A DNA stretch of 64,000 nucleotides from Haliclona indistincta. Its lineage: Eukaryota; Porifera; Demospongiae; Haplosclerida; Chalinidae. Shown in pieces: positions 1-17,418 of the stretch. Location: positions 9,128,703 to 9,192,702 of the forward strand of contig OZ024789.1 in the NCBI GenBank assembly GCA_964017065.1. Reading direction: 5' to 3'. The position numbers and the translations under genes were made by a program. Every line of letters begins with the position of its first letter. Within the stretch, counting starts at the first letter, position 1. Below the pieces are notes generated by a model, which worked only from the letters and a program-made list of their open reading frames with translations, had not been told where the DNA came from and did not search any database.

Positions 1-38
1 GCATTATTTCACACTGACTTATCACATTTTCTCTTTAG

Positions 39-176
39 ATTAAGACTGGTTATAGGATGCCTTGTCCTACGGATTGTTGTGAACTAGTATATGAAGTCAT
101 GCTGAAGTGCTGGCAGTATGATGAAGAGAAGAGACCAAGATTTGCTGAGCTACTTTCAATGCTGAAAGATGATTAA
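39..176 (+). CDS. Unit 0: last kinase exon of an upstream FES-like gene (partial)
   Basis: The exon begins after a TTTAG acceptor and encodes the end of a tyrosine-kinase C-lobe (GYRMP, VMLKCWQYDEEKRP, FAELLSML), stopping at TAA 174-176. It matches the last exons of units 2 (16206-16352) and 3 (40887-41033). Two bases are missing near the end (GAAAGATGATTAA against GAAAGAGATGATTAA), so the protein ends four residues earlier with KDD. The rest of the gene lies left of the window. Because upstream exons cannot be seen, it could be a live gene or a pseudogene. Confidence 0.8.
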   Translation: MKTGYRMPCPTDCCELVYEVMLKCWQYDEEKRPRFAELLSMLKDD

Positions 177-1235
177 AAAATAGAAATTTTTGTCAACTTG
201 CTGTGTGTACTATCAATTTTTTTGTGTTTTCACATTTGACATACAACTGTCTATGAATAATATAAATATGTTAACTCTCCACTAAAACACTCTCTACAGC
301 TTCTTCACTGAATTTATAGTCCTTTGAAGACGTTTTCTGTGCTGGCAAGACGTGCGTGTTGCAGTAATGCTGGAGTAGTCGTGTTTAGCTCCTAGCTCAG
401 CGCATGGGTATGTGTTCATTAGAACTCTAGTTATTTTACTTGATGCAACTATAGAACATAATAATATTGTGGTGAGCAAGAGAAACAGAAATTTTCACAA
501 GAATTCGTACATTGTGTTCAGTTTACATACACATTACACATTGTGTTCAGTTCACACCAAATAGTAGTTATTACCAGAACAGATCGATAATGGTACTTAG
601 TGCAAATTGAGCTAGCTAAGTTTTTTGCAGAATGCTACATGTAAGTTTTTTGATGCTTTATTTTTCTTTTATTGTTTCTTTTCCCCCTTTTTCTTTTTCT
701 TTCATTTCCTTGCTTATTAATTCTAGCGTAAATTTAGGCTAACTATAATATTTTGGTTTATCTTGTTTTTGTATGTTATTCAGTATTCATTGTTTCTTTA
801 TTCTAATATTCACCGTTCTTTCGATTTCAGAATGAGTATTTAATCAGTTGAGTTAATTTTCTCTTTAGAGGCTCTGTCTGGCTGTTACATGTAGATATGC
901 TCTCTTTTGTTGTTGCATTGAGAGAATGTCCCTCTGGCCTCTATAAAGAAAATTAAGACGAATGGGAAATATCAAGTCAAGACAGGTTTCCTAGCTCAAT
1001 TTGCTTTCTAAGTACCATTCTGTTCATTGTGGAGTATTTGTCTTGTACATGCATTTATCATGTGCATTTTAACCCTCAAGAAATTCTTAGTACCTTCTGT
1101 ATGTTAGTCGATGGAAATTGTGTGCATTTTTTCTTTATGCATGCTGATAACCATTTTCATAGTCTTGCTAATTATTACAAGTAGAATTATGTAAACTGAC
1201 AGATAGATGGTATCAAGAGTCATAGTGATGGTATC
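177..1235. other. 3' flank shared by units 0, 2 and 3; no gene seen
   Basis: This AT-rich sequence aligns with the flanks downstream of unit 2 (16353-17418) and unit 3 (41034-42353), so the duplicated block extends well beyond the coding region. It holds two element remnants: about 283-433 is an internally deleted copy of the ACCCGTGCGC-ended MITE seen whole at 49899-50443, and about 853-956 is a short deletion derivative of the TTTTCTCTTTAGAGGC inverted-repeat element seen in longer form at 16703-17206 and 41601-42088. No open frame here is credible. Confidence 0.6.
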
Positions 1236-1443
1236 TTATTTGTTCATTTCAAGCCACTGGCTGAGTTTCATGGTATCAGTGTTCATATGATCACGTAGTT
1301 TCATCAGTGCCTGGGTCATTGTCATTCCCTCAGGTACAGCACTAGGATCCACCCACCGTGATGCTTGCTGCTCAACTGAAGGTGGTGTGATCTTCTGAGG
1401 CTGTATAGTGAGGTCATGTAGCGAGCATTACTTCTTATGCGTT
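1236..1443 (-). pseudogene. Remnant of the minus-strand co-duplicated gene (last exon only, copy 0)
   Basis: On the minus strand this matches the last exon found at 42354-42552, 8450-8655 and 24341-24540: MTSLQPQKITPP, SVEQQASRWVDPSAVPEG, MTQALMKLRDH, and a stop after LEMNK. Two extra bases in the LQPQ region (CTGTATAGTG where others read CTGTAGTG on the plus strand) shift the frame. The upstream exons present in the other copies are missing, replaced by about 150 bp of unrelated sequence. The conserved SRWVDPSAVPEG segment matches no family I can name. Confidence 0.65.
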
Positions 1444-1598
1444 CTATGTAGCTATAAGAGACAAGAGGAGGATGTAGCGATTAATCTGGTATAACGATAG
1501 AAAGACGCGAGACAAAACGCACGATTCTGTGTAGTCCGATGTAGTCGACGGATGTAGTCTAGTCTCCAGACCACACCTTTTCCACCAAACTGAATGCA

Positions 1599-1612
1599 CT
1601 CGCTCAGGCTCA
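1599..1612 (+). promoter_or_regulatory. Shared upstream motif CTCGCTCAGGCTCA (unit 1)
   Basis: The 14-mer lies 94 bp before the unit 1 ATG. The identical sequence precedes unit 2, unit 4 and PXMP4. A regulatory or initiator role is inferred from position only. Confidence 0.5.
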
Positions 1613-1705
1613 TCTTGCATTAGCATGTCGGATAGCTGAAATCCGAAGGAACACTTTAGTGCGAATGATCGCCTATTCCTGTAGGTTCTATGCTGACACG
1701 AGCCA

Positions 1706-4700
1706 ATGTCTTCTCAGATCAGGACCACTACCACTTACCATGAGTGCTTTTTGGTTCTTTCTGTCAGTATTAGAGTGGGCAGACATCAGCTGAAGATGGA
1801 GATTCCTCGCAGAAACCAAACACCCATACTGAGGTACAGAGATGTCACGTTCACTTCAGAGTACCTGAAAGATTCGTTGAGTGCGGTGTGCTCAGTGAAG
1901 GGAGTGCATAATGTAGCCAGAGTGAGGCAAGGACAAACTGTTCTATTTGAAGTCGATTTTTCTGAAGAGAAGGCACTTGAGAAGTTCTGCAAATCATTGT
2001 CCAAAGGTATGTCGAGAAAGATGATAGAGCACTGATTTGTAAAGTACACTCCACTGCATGTACTTTTGACAGAGTACCTACATGTATAAATATTATCAAT
2101 GTCTAATTATTGACTGTGACACTACATTGTGCATAATTATTTTACCTGCTTAAAATCTGTGTCTGCATTGCGAATCAGGTTTCGAACTTTCGGAATAATT
2201 AATTTCTGTGTAGTTATGGAGAATTTCAAGTATTGCTTTGCCTACTTGCATGACTAGATGAACCATTGTAAACAATATTGTACATGTACTGCTATGCAGT
2301 GTAATTAGTCATAGGCGGTGAGTAGTACTAACAGTAGTCAGGTGGGATGTGCCTGCCATGTGTATACACAAGATGCTTTTGCAAGTTTTTTTGAATTCCC
2401 CTTTATGAAGGCAGAGTGTTTCTATAAAATGTATTCCAAGGACAACGCTCCGTCTAAAGACTCTAGTCCAATAGCAATGTCAGCACCTATTTTAACTACA
2501 GACAGACTATGTTAATTTTCCTTGTAGGAACTATACAGAACCGGCTCAAAGATAAATTTAAGGAAAAGATGTATCAAGAAGTCGAGTTGATGATCAAATT
2601 GCACCTGATATTGCCCAATGCTGAGAAGAAGAGACCTGTGACCAGAGAGGTCACTGAAGAAAACTATCAGGAGTGTGCCTCTTTGTTGAGAGAAAGTGCT
2701 CTGTTTGATTTTGAATCACTAAACATTGCACATGATGTTCTTTTTGATTTGGAAGCACAACAACAAGAATTTAGTAAGATTCTAATCTATTGATGCATAA
2801 GGCATGCACTGCACTCATCTATAGGTATTGATGACTTGGCCGAGTTACTACGGGATCTGAATGAAATGGCAGCATTCTGGTTAACTGTAGGGGTCCATCT
2901 TAGAATCTCTTACAGCAACTTAATGGTCATCAAGAATGACCATCGTGATCAAAGCATGGTGTGCATGAGAGAAATGCTAGCCACCTGGCTGAAGGATAGT
3001 GAAGCATTGCCATCACTACTGGTACATGCTCTTAGATTAGCTGGTATGAGTGTGCTTGCTAAGAAAATGGCTGTTAAACATGGTAAGGATTATAATGTAC
3101 AATAACTAATCAACTCAACTAGTATTACATAATTATGTAGGAGTAACAATTACAGACACTACTGTTATGGAATCAAGAGGAATTGAGGTTAACACTTTGT
3201 TGTGATTGTGACACTATCATTAATTTTATTCTTTGCCGGTTAACATAGCCTGAAGTTACTGCAATAAACTTTGAAAATCTTGCCCAACACATTTCTCAGG
3301 TATAATTATTCATTGTAAATTTCTTGCATTCATACAGCTCTAAAATCTATGAAAATTGACTTGTATACAGGGAACTCCACAAAATGAATGTTAAAATACA
3401 GACACTATTTTACACAGCAACAGAGGATATTAATTTTGTTCAATCCCTTTCCAGGAGTTCTCTTCATACATAGCTATCACATTTGTGCATAGAAATGCTG
3501 CATTCGTTAACTGAATATTATTTATTTTACAGAGTACTGCAAGTGCAACACTGCCAACACAATACCTCAGTGTACTGAAGGACCAGAGAGAGAGAATTGT
3601 TATGAAAGACACAGATTGCTCACAACTCAAGGAACAGCTGAATGAGCTAAAGGAGAAAGAGGAAGAAGTCACTAAAATAGTGCAAGAAGCAAAATCAACA
3701 CTAGAATCATTCAAAACTCAGATTGATAACTTGATATACGAGCAAGACAGCCTTATCAAGAAGAGAGAGATGAAAAATTCCTCGAAGATGTGGCTTATGA
3801 AGCAGAGAAGTTCCACATCTGGACAAGACCTCGATCAAATTAATTGGATGATAGAGGACATCGAGGAGTCAGTTTCTGAGCTTAGCAGACAAAAAAGTGA
3901 ACTAGAGATGAAGATTAAAGCTCAAAGTCGACATGCTGAGCAGATGAGTGCTCAACTGGTTCTAGAGGAAGAGAAGAAAAAACAGCTAGAGATTGAAATG
4001 GGCAAGATTCAGAAGGAAAAGCTGGACCTTGAGAGTGAACTAGAGAGAGATAGAAAATTCTTTGAAGGAGAAATGCAGCGGATAATAAATAAACTACAAT
4101 TAAGTGAGGTACGGTATAAAAGTTGCAGAAAATTTGTTTACAAAGTACATGTAGCTAGAGCTAAATTTTTATGTTTTATGCAGTCACGTATTTTTACAGG
4201 TAAAAGTGGAATTAATGAAAAGTGAATTGGATCATAAAAAACAGTTGGAGTTAGAACAGGCAAAAAATGGTTATAGTGGCTCAACCTATGTCACAGGTAA
4301 GCACAATGCATACATGACTAAAGAGAATACTGTACATATAGGTAATGTCTACCATTAGTTTTCACAACTTAAAAATTTATTGTTGGCGACACATTATAAG
4401 TTGGGCTGAATTTGGCTTATACTTACCAACTTAATACATTAGTAGTGAGGTTATCTTTCAAAAAGCAATTCTCTTCTCTGCTGAGATAAGGGTAAAAATT
4501 CCACGGTTTATGCTGGTATAGATTCTAAAAATTCAGGGCGGGATCTTGAGGTCAAGTGTTGGGACGAAAACAACTAAAGATGGTGGCTATACTAGTCTGG
4601 AAAATTTTAATCACATTCCATCGTTCCCACATACAACTTTCACGGTATTTTAGTCAATTGATGTTCATACTGAGTGACGGGTAAGCGCTTGCACTAACGC

Positions 4701-7438
4701 CGTCAAGAAAGCTTGTTGGTACGACAAAAAAATGTGGTGTCTCGTCAGGTCAGGCATGCTTGTAATTCATACATGTATCACCATGGGTGATATGAATTAA
4801 AATTAAGCTTTCTGAGGCTTCTTACACGATTTTTGATGCCAAGCAACCTTTAGCAAGTAGAAACAACAGACCTAAGGTGGTAAACCATGCAGAGCTCTGC
4901 ATGTGCATGGTTCATTTTTTCTTTGTTCGTTCTTTGGGGAGCCTATAGCTCATAGTCAGGCGTGGACCCATCACATGCATTTCTTCAGATGAGTCAGAGT
5001 TGTCGCTCTGGAAGTTATATTTTTATGAATATCATAGTTGATCACGCCTTACACCCACATTGTGAAATTGTGGCTTAGCCTTCTCTGCACGTTGATAGCT
5101 ACTGTGCTAGTACGAGACGAACTGCGGAACAGTTTGTCACAGCATATTTTAAATTTTTCGTCTCTCTCACAATGGCAGCTGCAAAGACAACTAAGCTTGG
5201 CCTTCCTGAGGAAAGGCTTTGTTAAATTTGCCTTGGACAAGCTCTCTGAAGAGAATTCAATGCGCTTTGTAATGTGAAAAGGCCTTAAATACTTAAAGTG
5301 TTTATTTAGATTCATTTGTACATACTAACTAACCAATATATTGTTACCATCCTCCTCTTATCATGTAGCTACTCAACCTAATGATGCCACACATGGCTCT
5401 CAGTTCTTTAATGGCGGCATGTCACTACCATCGGCATCTGATGAACCTTTCCAACAGATGGATATCAGGCTGATAATAAGACAGGTATCTGGATTTGGAT
5501 TCCGTATCATTGGTGGAAGAGAGAAGGGAACACAGGCCACAGTGGGTCATATTGTATCAGGAGGAGCTGCTGATGGAAGACTTCAGGTAATAATTTTATT
5601 TGTGTTTAGTGCCTCATTACTTATGCATGTGTACATGAGCTGTTTTAATTAATGGTTGAACGTGATATCTTACAGTAAATATTATGTCTTCCTGTCACTC
5701 AGGTTGGTGATGAGATTACATTCATTAATGACCACTCTGTGGTTGGTGAAACCCATCGTGTGGTTGTACAGCTCATGAGAAAAGCAGCAGCTATTGGAGA
5801 GGTCACCATTGGTGTTAGGCGTAACATGCCAAGGCCCCCTTCCAAGCCATCATCTGGGTCAAGAGAGATTGTCTTACACAGACCGAACCTGTCTAGTAGC
5901 TTTGGATTTGTACTGCAGTCTAATACACTACGAACAGGCTGCATAATCTGTGAGTGTTTATTCATACATTTCTTGTGAAATAGTATTATACCAAATAAAA
6001 TTTACAGTAATTGTAACATGTGTTCGTAGGTCAGCTCATACCTGGATCTCCTGCTGAGATGTGCGGTCAGCTACAGCTGTATGATGAGCTACTGATGGTA
6101 AACGATGTTGAAGTCAGTCAAATGGACCATTGGGATATTGTTCAACTAATGAAAGACTCCTCCACCAGTATCAAACTACTTGTACAGCAACCAGATGGTC
6201 AGTGTAGTCAGTGCACCGCATCTGACAGTGTGAGTGTTTGTAATTCCTGTAGACAAAGATAAGGCAATATAGAAATGCTGCAGTTCTCAAATACTGATCA
6301 ACCCATGCAATCAGCAGTGGCTGTACCTGTTAATACTTTTGTTGATGGACCATCAAGATAGTGAGGAGCTTACTCAGGCATATACACACATACACACATG
6401 TACATTAATTTTCAGTATCGCTTATACGTTGCTTTCATTTTAGTTGCTCTCCAATGCTTACAGCTGTCTATATATCCATGATACTTGATTTTACTGAGTA
6501 TAAGTCTTTGATCATCGTACTCAGTAAATAATTTTAACTGCAAGATGACACTCTACACTCAAATCTTGAGTAATAAATCTGGTACATGTATCATAGGTAG
6601 AATGAACTGTCAATAGTGACACACAACTGGAGCCCAATACATGCAAATTAACATAGTCCCTTGCAAGAAATACTTTAATCCTCTGATTTTTCAGTGGTTA
6701 TCATGGTTATCAAGATGGTAGAGAGGAAGTTCCTCAACTATTACCTAATCTTGATAGTGATGATGAGGAGACAGCTCATATTGAAATACGGCGTGATGGG
6801 ATAGGCTTTGGTTTTAGTATTGATGGAGGAGCTGAGTCCAATTCACCACTGTACGTATTCAGTATAGCAGAGGGTGGTACTGCAGAAAGAGACAACAGAT
6901 TACAAGTAAGTACATTTGGAATTAATTTTTAGAAGCCTTTTACTACGTAATAATTGTTAAATACACTTAGACAACTACACTGTAGGATGTTTAGGCAGGA
7001 TTTCAAACTGCCCAACTCAGTTCTATAGTATACTGGAGTCTCTCTTTCACATACTGCCTGATTTTTTAAAGAATTTTTCTATGCAAGTTGCTTACTCTGG
7101 CTTGTCCCAACAATGTCAATGCAGTAACGAAGGCAGTGTTGCATGAGCTCATTTGCATTGATACAACACTTTCTATCACGAAACCTGTCGTAAATGAAAC
7201 TTCATGCCATTCATTGTTTGGGGCTATATCATAATTATTATCTCAGACCTTTGACATACTTTCTGAAGTACAGGTTGGTGACCAGTTGCTGTATATTAAT
7301 GGATTTTCCACGGTGAATATGTTGCTCTTTGATGCCATCACCCGCATCAAGCATGGCGGAGAGGTGGTAAGATTGATCATTCGGAGAGTCATGAAGCATG
7401 GCGATGCAGTATGTGAAGATGGCAGTGCTTTTCCTTGA
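1706..7438 (+). CDS. Unit 1: N-domain/Death/coiled-coil/3xPDZ scaffold, 13 exons, ~890 aa
   Basis: Exons: 1706-2006, 2528-2773, 2825-3082, 3141-3187, 3249-3299, 3533-4108, 4200-4296, 5369-5586, 5703-5949, 6030-6197, 6273-6360, 6695-6905, 7274-7438. All have GT-AG ends and all phases match; stop TGA 7436-7438. Residues 1-182 are the array's unrecognised N-terminal module; 183-268 a Death domain (DDLAELLRDLNEMAAFW, CMREMLATWL); 302-493 a charged coiled coil. PDZ1 (SGFGFRIIGG) and PDZ2 (SSFGFVLQSN) are followed by PDZ3 (IGFGFSIDGG), which unit 4 lacks. No kinase or SH2 follows, so this should be a cytoplasmic scaffold joining Death-domain partners to PDZ ligands. Exon 11 is the weak point: at the acceptor matching unit 4 (exon start 6253) a 2-bp insertion gives an immediate stop, while the new AG at 6271-6272 restores frame and phase. 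Confidence 0.8.
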
Positions 7439-8449
7439 CACAAGCACATCTCCTGGATGATAAACCTCTAACTAGACGATACCATCTTTATACAGTGAGT
7501 AATATTTTGTTGTCAGAAACAGTTTCCAGCAACAATAATTATGTTGCACAGTGTGTGTCAGCAATCTTTGCATGTTGCTCAGATAATAATTATTATGTTT
7601 TCAAAATAGATATTCTTTTGAAGAAACAGCTTTACTTATAATGAACTCTGTTCTCTGCAGAGGCTTATTGTGGCATGATAGTTACTGCCCATAATTATCA
7701 TTGCCACTCGGCAATGATATGTAGGGATGACCTCAAATTAAGATGGCGGCTACTCGTGTATGAAAATGATTTATCGCACATATCTCCACTATTGTAACAT
7801 TTTTATTATTATGGGTTGATGTTATCATTGCATGATTCTAGATCTGTACTGTACGATATTGCAATTCTCATGTGACCTTGTATAAGTCACCTCGTACTTC
7901 TACGTACCAAGCCTTAGTATGAACTCTCATAATGTACAGGATAGCCTAAACCTATATAGCTCTAATGATCTTATGATAATAATAATAATTGACCAAGGCA
8001 AACGAGTAAAGCCAAATAAAGAGGAAACAAAAATTGCCAAATCACAAAGTTGAATTTTGCTTGGTATTATGTTTCCTCTCTATACAGGTGACTAACCTTC
8101 ATCTCTCTCTTCACACACACTAGATTTCCTGAAACATTATCCCATTTCAGCAAGTCTCTTAGTCTATTATGTTGCTCTCCTTGCTGATTCTGTTCTAGGG
8201 GAGTATTTGTCTTGTACATGCATTTGTCGTGTTCATTTTAACCCTCAAGAAATTCTTAATACCTTCTGTATGTTAGTCGATGGAAATTGTGTGCATTTTC
8301 TCTTTATTATGTGGATGCTATCATTATTATTAACAAATGAATTATTATTGATAACCATTTCCGTAGTCTTGCTAATTATTACAAAATAGAAGCAATGCAA
8401 ACTGACAGATAAATGGTTACCAAGAATTAGTGATGATACCTTTATAATT
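7439..8449. other. Spacer downstream of unit 1; no gene seen
   Basis: About 7700-7760 contains AAGATGGCGGCTAC, a block also found inside the Helitron-like elements, so a decayed fragment of that family is likely. From about 8195 the sequence matches the 3' flank of the minus-strand gene copies (AACCCTCAAGAAATTCTTA). No open frame in between has splice or homology support. Confidence 0.5.
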
Positions 8450-9024
8450 TTGTTCATTTCAAGCCACTGGCTGAGTTTCATGCTATCAGTGTTCATATGA
8501 TCATGTAGTTTCATCAGTGCCTGGGTCATTGTCATTCCCTCTGGTACAGCACTAGGATCCACCCACCGTGATGCTTGCTGCTCAACTGAAGGTGGCGTGA
8601 TCTTCTGAGGCTGTAGTGAGGTCATGTAGCGAGCATTATTTTTCATGCGTTCTACACGAAAAGAACAAGAAGAGATCATCATTAGTCAGACAAATTTGGA
8701 TGAATTGTGGGTTTTAAAACGAGCACAAACTTGGCAAGATATTGGATAAAGCAATTTCAGTGCATGTGGAACCACTAATTATTGAGTTTGCACATGTGTA
8801 ATAGCTAAAAAATAATGTAAAAAGTGACCTTCATACAAAAGTTGCAGTAAATCACTATAATTATTCTCACATGTAGTATCTTACTTGACTATATGATCTG
8901 GTCAATGAAGAGCAGCTGCTACAGTACTAGTGGTGGTAGGAGGAGGAGGAAGATGAGCTGATGAGTATCTGGTCTGGTCATGACTGTATCTGTATCATAA
9001 CAGAATAGTGTTATTATCACAGTG

Positions 9025-9346
9025 CAGTGGCGGATCTGCACACGGGCAAACCCGGGCATTTGCCCGGGCATCAAAACTGAAGTTTAATTATAATATTATT
9101 CATTAAAAATAATAATATTCATTGTTGATTTAACACATGCGCTGTGTAAATTAATAGCTGGCTCAGCGGTTGGCTACTACATGTAGTCTAGTAGTCTAGT
9201 GATTTATTCTATAACGATTTCCTCCCAGAAGTTACCAAAACCATACGTTTTAGAGCTCCAATCATAAAAATTTTTCTGGGGGAGAACCCCCAGACCCCCC
9301 TTTATATTTCTGCCCAGGCATCAATTCAGACTCAGATCCGCCACTG
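9025..9346. mobile_element. hAT-type MITE with 8-bp target duplication
   Basis: The 322-bp element has perfect 14-bp terminal inverted repeats (CAGTGGCGGATCTG) flanked on both sides by TCACAGTG (9017-9024 and 9347-9354). An 8-bp duplication is the hAT superfamily hallmark. It has no coding capacity. The duplicated site near 24890 lacks it, so insertion followed the duplication or was lost there. Confidence 0.88.
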
Positions 9347-9476
9347 TCACAGTGACCTACACTTTGATCTTAGCTACATGTAACATTATGTTAAATATCA
9401 CTACTGTTGGTTTAGTGTGTGATACACATTACACATACAGCGCTTTGCAGTTAGGTTGTCAGAAGTAAGCACTGAC

Positions 9477-10025
9477 AGAGTCTAGTTTGTGGTTTGATAC
9501 AGTTTACACAATGTACCACAAACTAGCACATACCAAACTGTGTTTTTGTAATTTTACAGAAAGGTATGTATAAATTCTACAGTGTTGAAACCTTGCCCAT
9601 GGAGTCTGAAGAGTCTAGATCATTTTCAGCAATAGTCAGTGATGCTAAGCGCAGCTTGTTCTCGATGATCGCTTGCTGCACAGCTAAACCGCTGAATCTA
9701 AGCAAACATACATAGCAAGTGTCTGACTATCAGTTGTGGAAGAGATTTTTCTTAACTCACAAAAATGTGCATTTAAACTTCAAAATTGCTGTGGACATCA
9801 AATTCACAGCACAACTACTTAACAAAAATTTACAGTGACCATTGCTGCAAATGATCTAGGCACTTCAGACTCCACAGGCAATCAAGGAATTATACAATGA
9901 TCTTCACAAGCTTTCAGCACTGTAGGATGTATACATACTTATATGTATTGTTGACCAAAACATAGTTTTGGAATGTGCTAGTTTGTGGTACATTGTGTAA
10001 ACTGTATCAAGACCACAATCTAGAC
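9477..10025. repeat. Foldback element replacing exon 2 of minus-gene copy b
   Basis: The two ends are inverted copies: TTGTGGTTTGATACAGTTTA and ACAATGTACCACAAACTAGC on the left recur in reverse near 9980-10020, and the GGAGTCTGAAG block at about 9600 recurs inverted at about 9870. Arms are about 200 bp each. A second copy lies at 25018-25575 in the same position of minus-gene copy c, so it predates that duplication. Confidence 0.75.
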
Positions 10026-10275
10026 TCAGGTCCTCGTGTGAGTAATAATCCATTATATCATCATCCTACCTGTGGGAGGGGTTAGTGGGCGTGGTCAAGC
10101 AAAGAAATTTCTTTTACTGATTTAAAATTTTTGTGTCTCAAAAGTTGCTCCACACTTCTCATTCAGATCGATACATTTATTTGTAGTGAAAATAGTTAAG
10201 ACCAAAGCCAAGTCATAAGCATGTACATACTATCCTGATACATAGATTTGATTTACATGGAGATAATAACCAAAC

Positions 10276-10827
10276 GCTGTGGCTAGAGAGCCGGTACCGG
10301 CTCTTTAATGTCTCGTACTAGAGAGCAAAGGTACCAGCACCGTGTGAGGAAATGATGCTTAAAGCTAGAGGCTGCATATAAACGCTTGTTTGTAGCACTT
10401 ACCAGTCAGCTGGTTCGGTGGCTCAGCGGTTTAGTATGATGGCTTGTAATGCAGATTAGTTTGAGTTCGATTTCACTGTATGCATGCGTTTACAGTTTTT
10501 TTACCAGGAAACTTCAACTTTTCAGCTAGTCATGATCATGAAACGCTTGACGATCCTTAGTTAGGGCCAGAGGCCCTGTTTAGAACACCCCTCCCGATGA
10601 TCCTTAGCTATAGGGCCAAAGGCCCTGCTTAGGACGATCCTCCCAACAATGTTTAGCTATAGGGCCAAGGGGATGCCTCTCCCGACTTTGCGCAGTTAGG
10701 AGGTTTTTAGGGTTTAGCTTACTTTTGGTAGGCGAAACAAAATGCATGTAGCCTTGCCCATTATGTAACCATTGCCTGCTCTTTAGGCGATATTTTAAGG
10801 ACCCGATACCGACTCTCTAGCCACAGC
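10276..10827. mobile_element. MITE with GCTGTGGCTAGAGAG termini carrying a nested SINE
   Basis: Terminal inverted repeats of about 33 bp: GCTGTGGCTAGAGAG(CC)GGTA on the left, GCTGTGGCTAGAGAG(TC)GGTA inward from the right. The interior holds the tRNA-derived SINE at 10412-10720. The same composite is at 25813-26350. Confidence 0.72.
10412..10720 (+). repeat. tRNA-derived SINE, copy 1
   Basis: The 5' part resembles a tRNA promoter: a box A-like TGGCTCAGCGG (10419-10429) and a box B-like GAGTTCGATTT near 10463. The body repeats a GATCCTTAGCTA...GGCCCTG...CTCCCGA unit of about 50 bp. Other copies are at 25943 and 32944. It does not fold as a real tRNA gene. Confidence 0.7.
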
Positions 10828-11185
10828 ATTAGCTATATGCTATCACTTGGAGTATAATTACAGCAAAATAAGATACCCATACATTAGATCCAGACACTAG
10901 TGCAGCTATTAATCGATTGTCCTTAATGTCGAGTTTGGCAGTAACTAAGCTACACAACTCGCGGACTATAATACCCGAACCGATCAGAGCCTAGCTGCAT
11001 ATGCCGCCTCAAACATATGTGTCAAAGACTATCCATCCAGTGTGGCTATAAAAGTACATGTATTCACGTATGACTACTTACCAACACTGGACGCTTGTGA
11101 GTCGGTCACAGACATCTGCTGGTCGTAGTACTGCATGCACGTACTGGGAGGACGCCATTTTGACCGATTTTGGTACAGAAATCCA

Positions 11186-11199
11186 CTCGCTCAGGCTCA
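11186..11199 (+). promoter_or_regulatory. Shared upstream motif CTCGCTCAGGCTCA (unit 2)
   Basis: It lies 31 bp before the unit 2 start and 28 bp upstream of the minus-strand exon 1 ATG, inside the short divergent intergenic region. Confidence 0.5.
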
Positions 11200-11230
11200 C
11201 TGTTATGCGCGAAATCGAGTCAGCTAGCCA

Positions 11231-16352
<5,122 letters not shown>

Positions 16353-17418
16353 AAATTTTTGTCAACTTGCTATAATTTTTTGTGTGTACTATCAATTTTT
16401 GTGTTTTCACATTTGACATACTCACCATGAATAATATAATTATGTTAATTTCTATAGCTAGTACTGAAATCGGAAAATTTTTTGACTCTTAGAGAACTTT
16501 ATATGCTGTTATTATGCAACTATGGAACATAATAATTAATTTTGTGGTGAGCAAGAGAAACAAAAGCGTAAATTTAGGCTAACTGTATATTTTTGGTTTA
16601 TTTTGTTTTTTCATGTTATTCAGTATTCATTGTTGTTTTTCTTATAATAATAATAATATTCACCGTTCTTTCGTTTTCAGAATGAGTATTTAATCAGTTG
16701 AGTTAGTTTTCTCTTTAGAGGCTAGAGGTAAATTCTCTCAATGCTAAACAGCAACGAAAGATTAGCATGATGTCATGATTAGAATGTGATCTATGAGGTC
16801 TAGACATCTAAACGCATTAACTCTTATCCTAAGCACATTTTGTATCTCTCTATCTCATTTTCTTGCACAATCCTGTGAAGATCGTCTCTAATCTTTTACA
16901 ATCTTTATAACTGAGACGTACATTATTTGAACACCTTTCCTGGTCACTCTTACACTGTCTAGTTGCTTGACGAACTGCCTAACAAAGAACATACAAATTA
17001 GTATCGTTCTAAATTATTTATTGTTCACTCATAAAATAATTATTAATGTTCGAGACTTTAAATGATAGTATTATAGTTACAAAATGTGCATGTATCTGTG
17101 TTGCTGTATAAGACTGTCTGACTGTGTTACATGTAGATATGCTCTCTTTTGTCAGTTACATTGAGAGAACATCCCGGTAGCCTCTAATTTTAAAAGAGAA
17201 AATTAAGGCGACTGGGAAATATCAAGTCAAGTCAGGTTTGCTAGCCCAATTTACCATTCTGTTCATTGTGGAGTATTTGTCTTGTACATGCATTTGTCAT
17301 GTGCATTTTAACCCTCAAGAAATTCTTAATACCTCTGAGTCGATGGAAAATATGTGGATTTTTTCTTTGTGCTATAATTATTGATTATTGACAACCATTT
17401 TCGTGGTCTTGCTAATTA
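16353..17418. other. 3' flank of unit 2 with an inverted-repeat MITE; no gene seen
   Basis: This is homologous to 177-1235 and 41034-42353. A roughly 500-bp element at 16703-17206 starts TTAGTTTTCTCTTTAGAGGC and ends with the inverse GCCTCTA...AGAGAAAATTAA. The flank is cut at 17418 by the Helitron-like insertion and resumes at 24278. Confidence 0.6.

Larger units (their letters stand above)
8450..11158 (-). pseudogene. Minus-strand co-duplicated gene, copy b, disrupted
   Basis: Exon 1 (11158-11082, MASSQY then a shifted frame), exon 3 (about 8990-8888, low-complexity Ser/Thr/Pro) and the last exon (about 8655-8450) are recognisable from the better copy at 42354-44605. Three lesions are visible. 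Exon 1 carries a 16-bp insertion that breaks the frame. The ARIH2-like exon 2 is almost entirely replaced by a foldback element, leaving only its first bases near 10030-10065. The stop after LEMNK is lost through an AATT change. The intron between exons 2 and 3 also holds a hAT MITE. Exon 1 lies only 72 bp from the unit 2 start codon, the same head-to-head layout as unit 4. Confidence 0.65.

Noticed and set aside
10412..10475. Possible tRNA gene (box A/box B-like words)
   Set aside because: The words fit a Pol III promoter but no cloverleaf with acceptor stem forms, and the unit recurs with a non-tRNA body, so it is a SINE.
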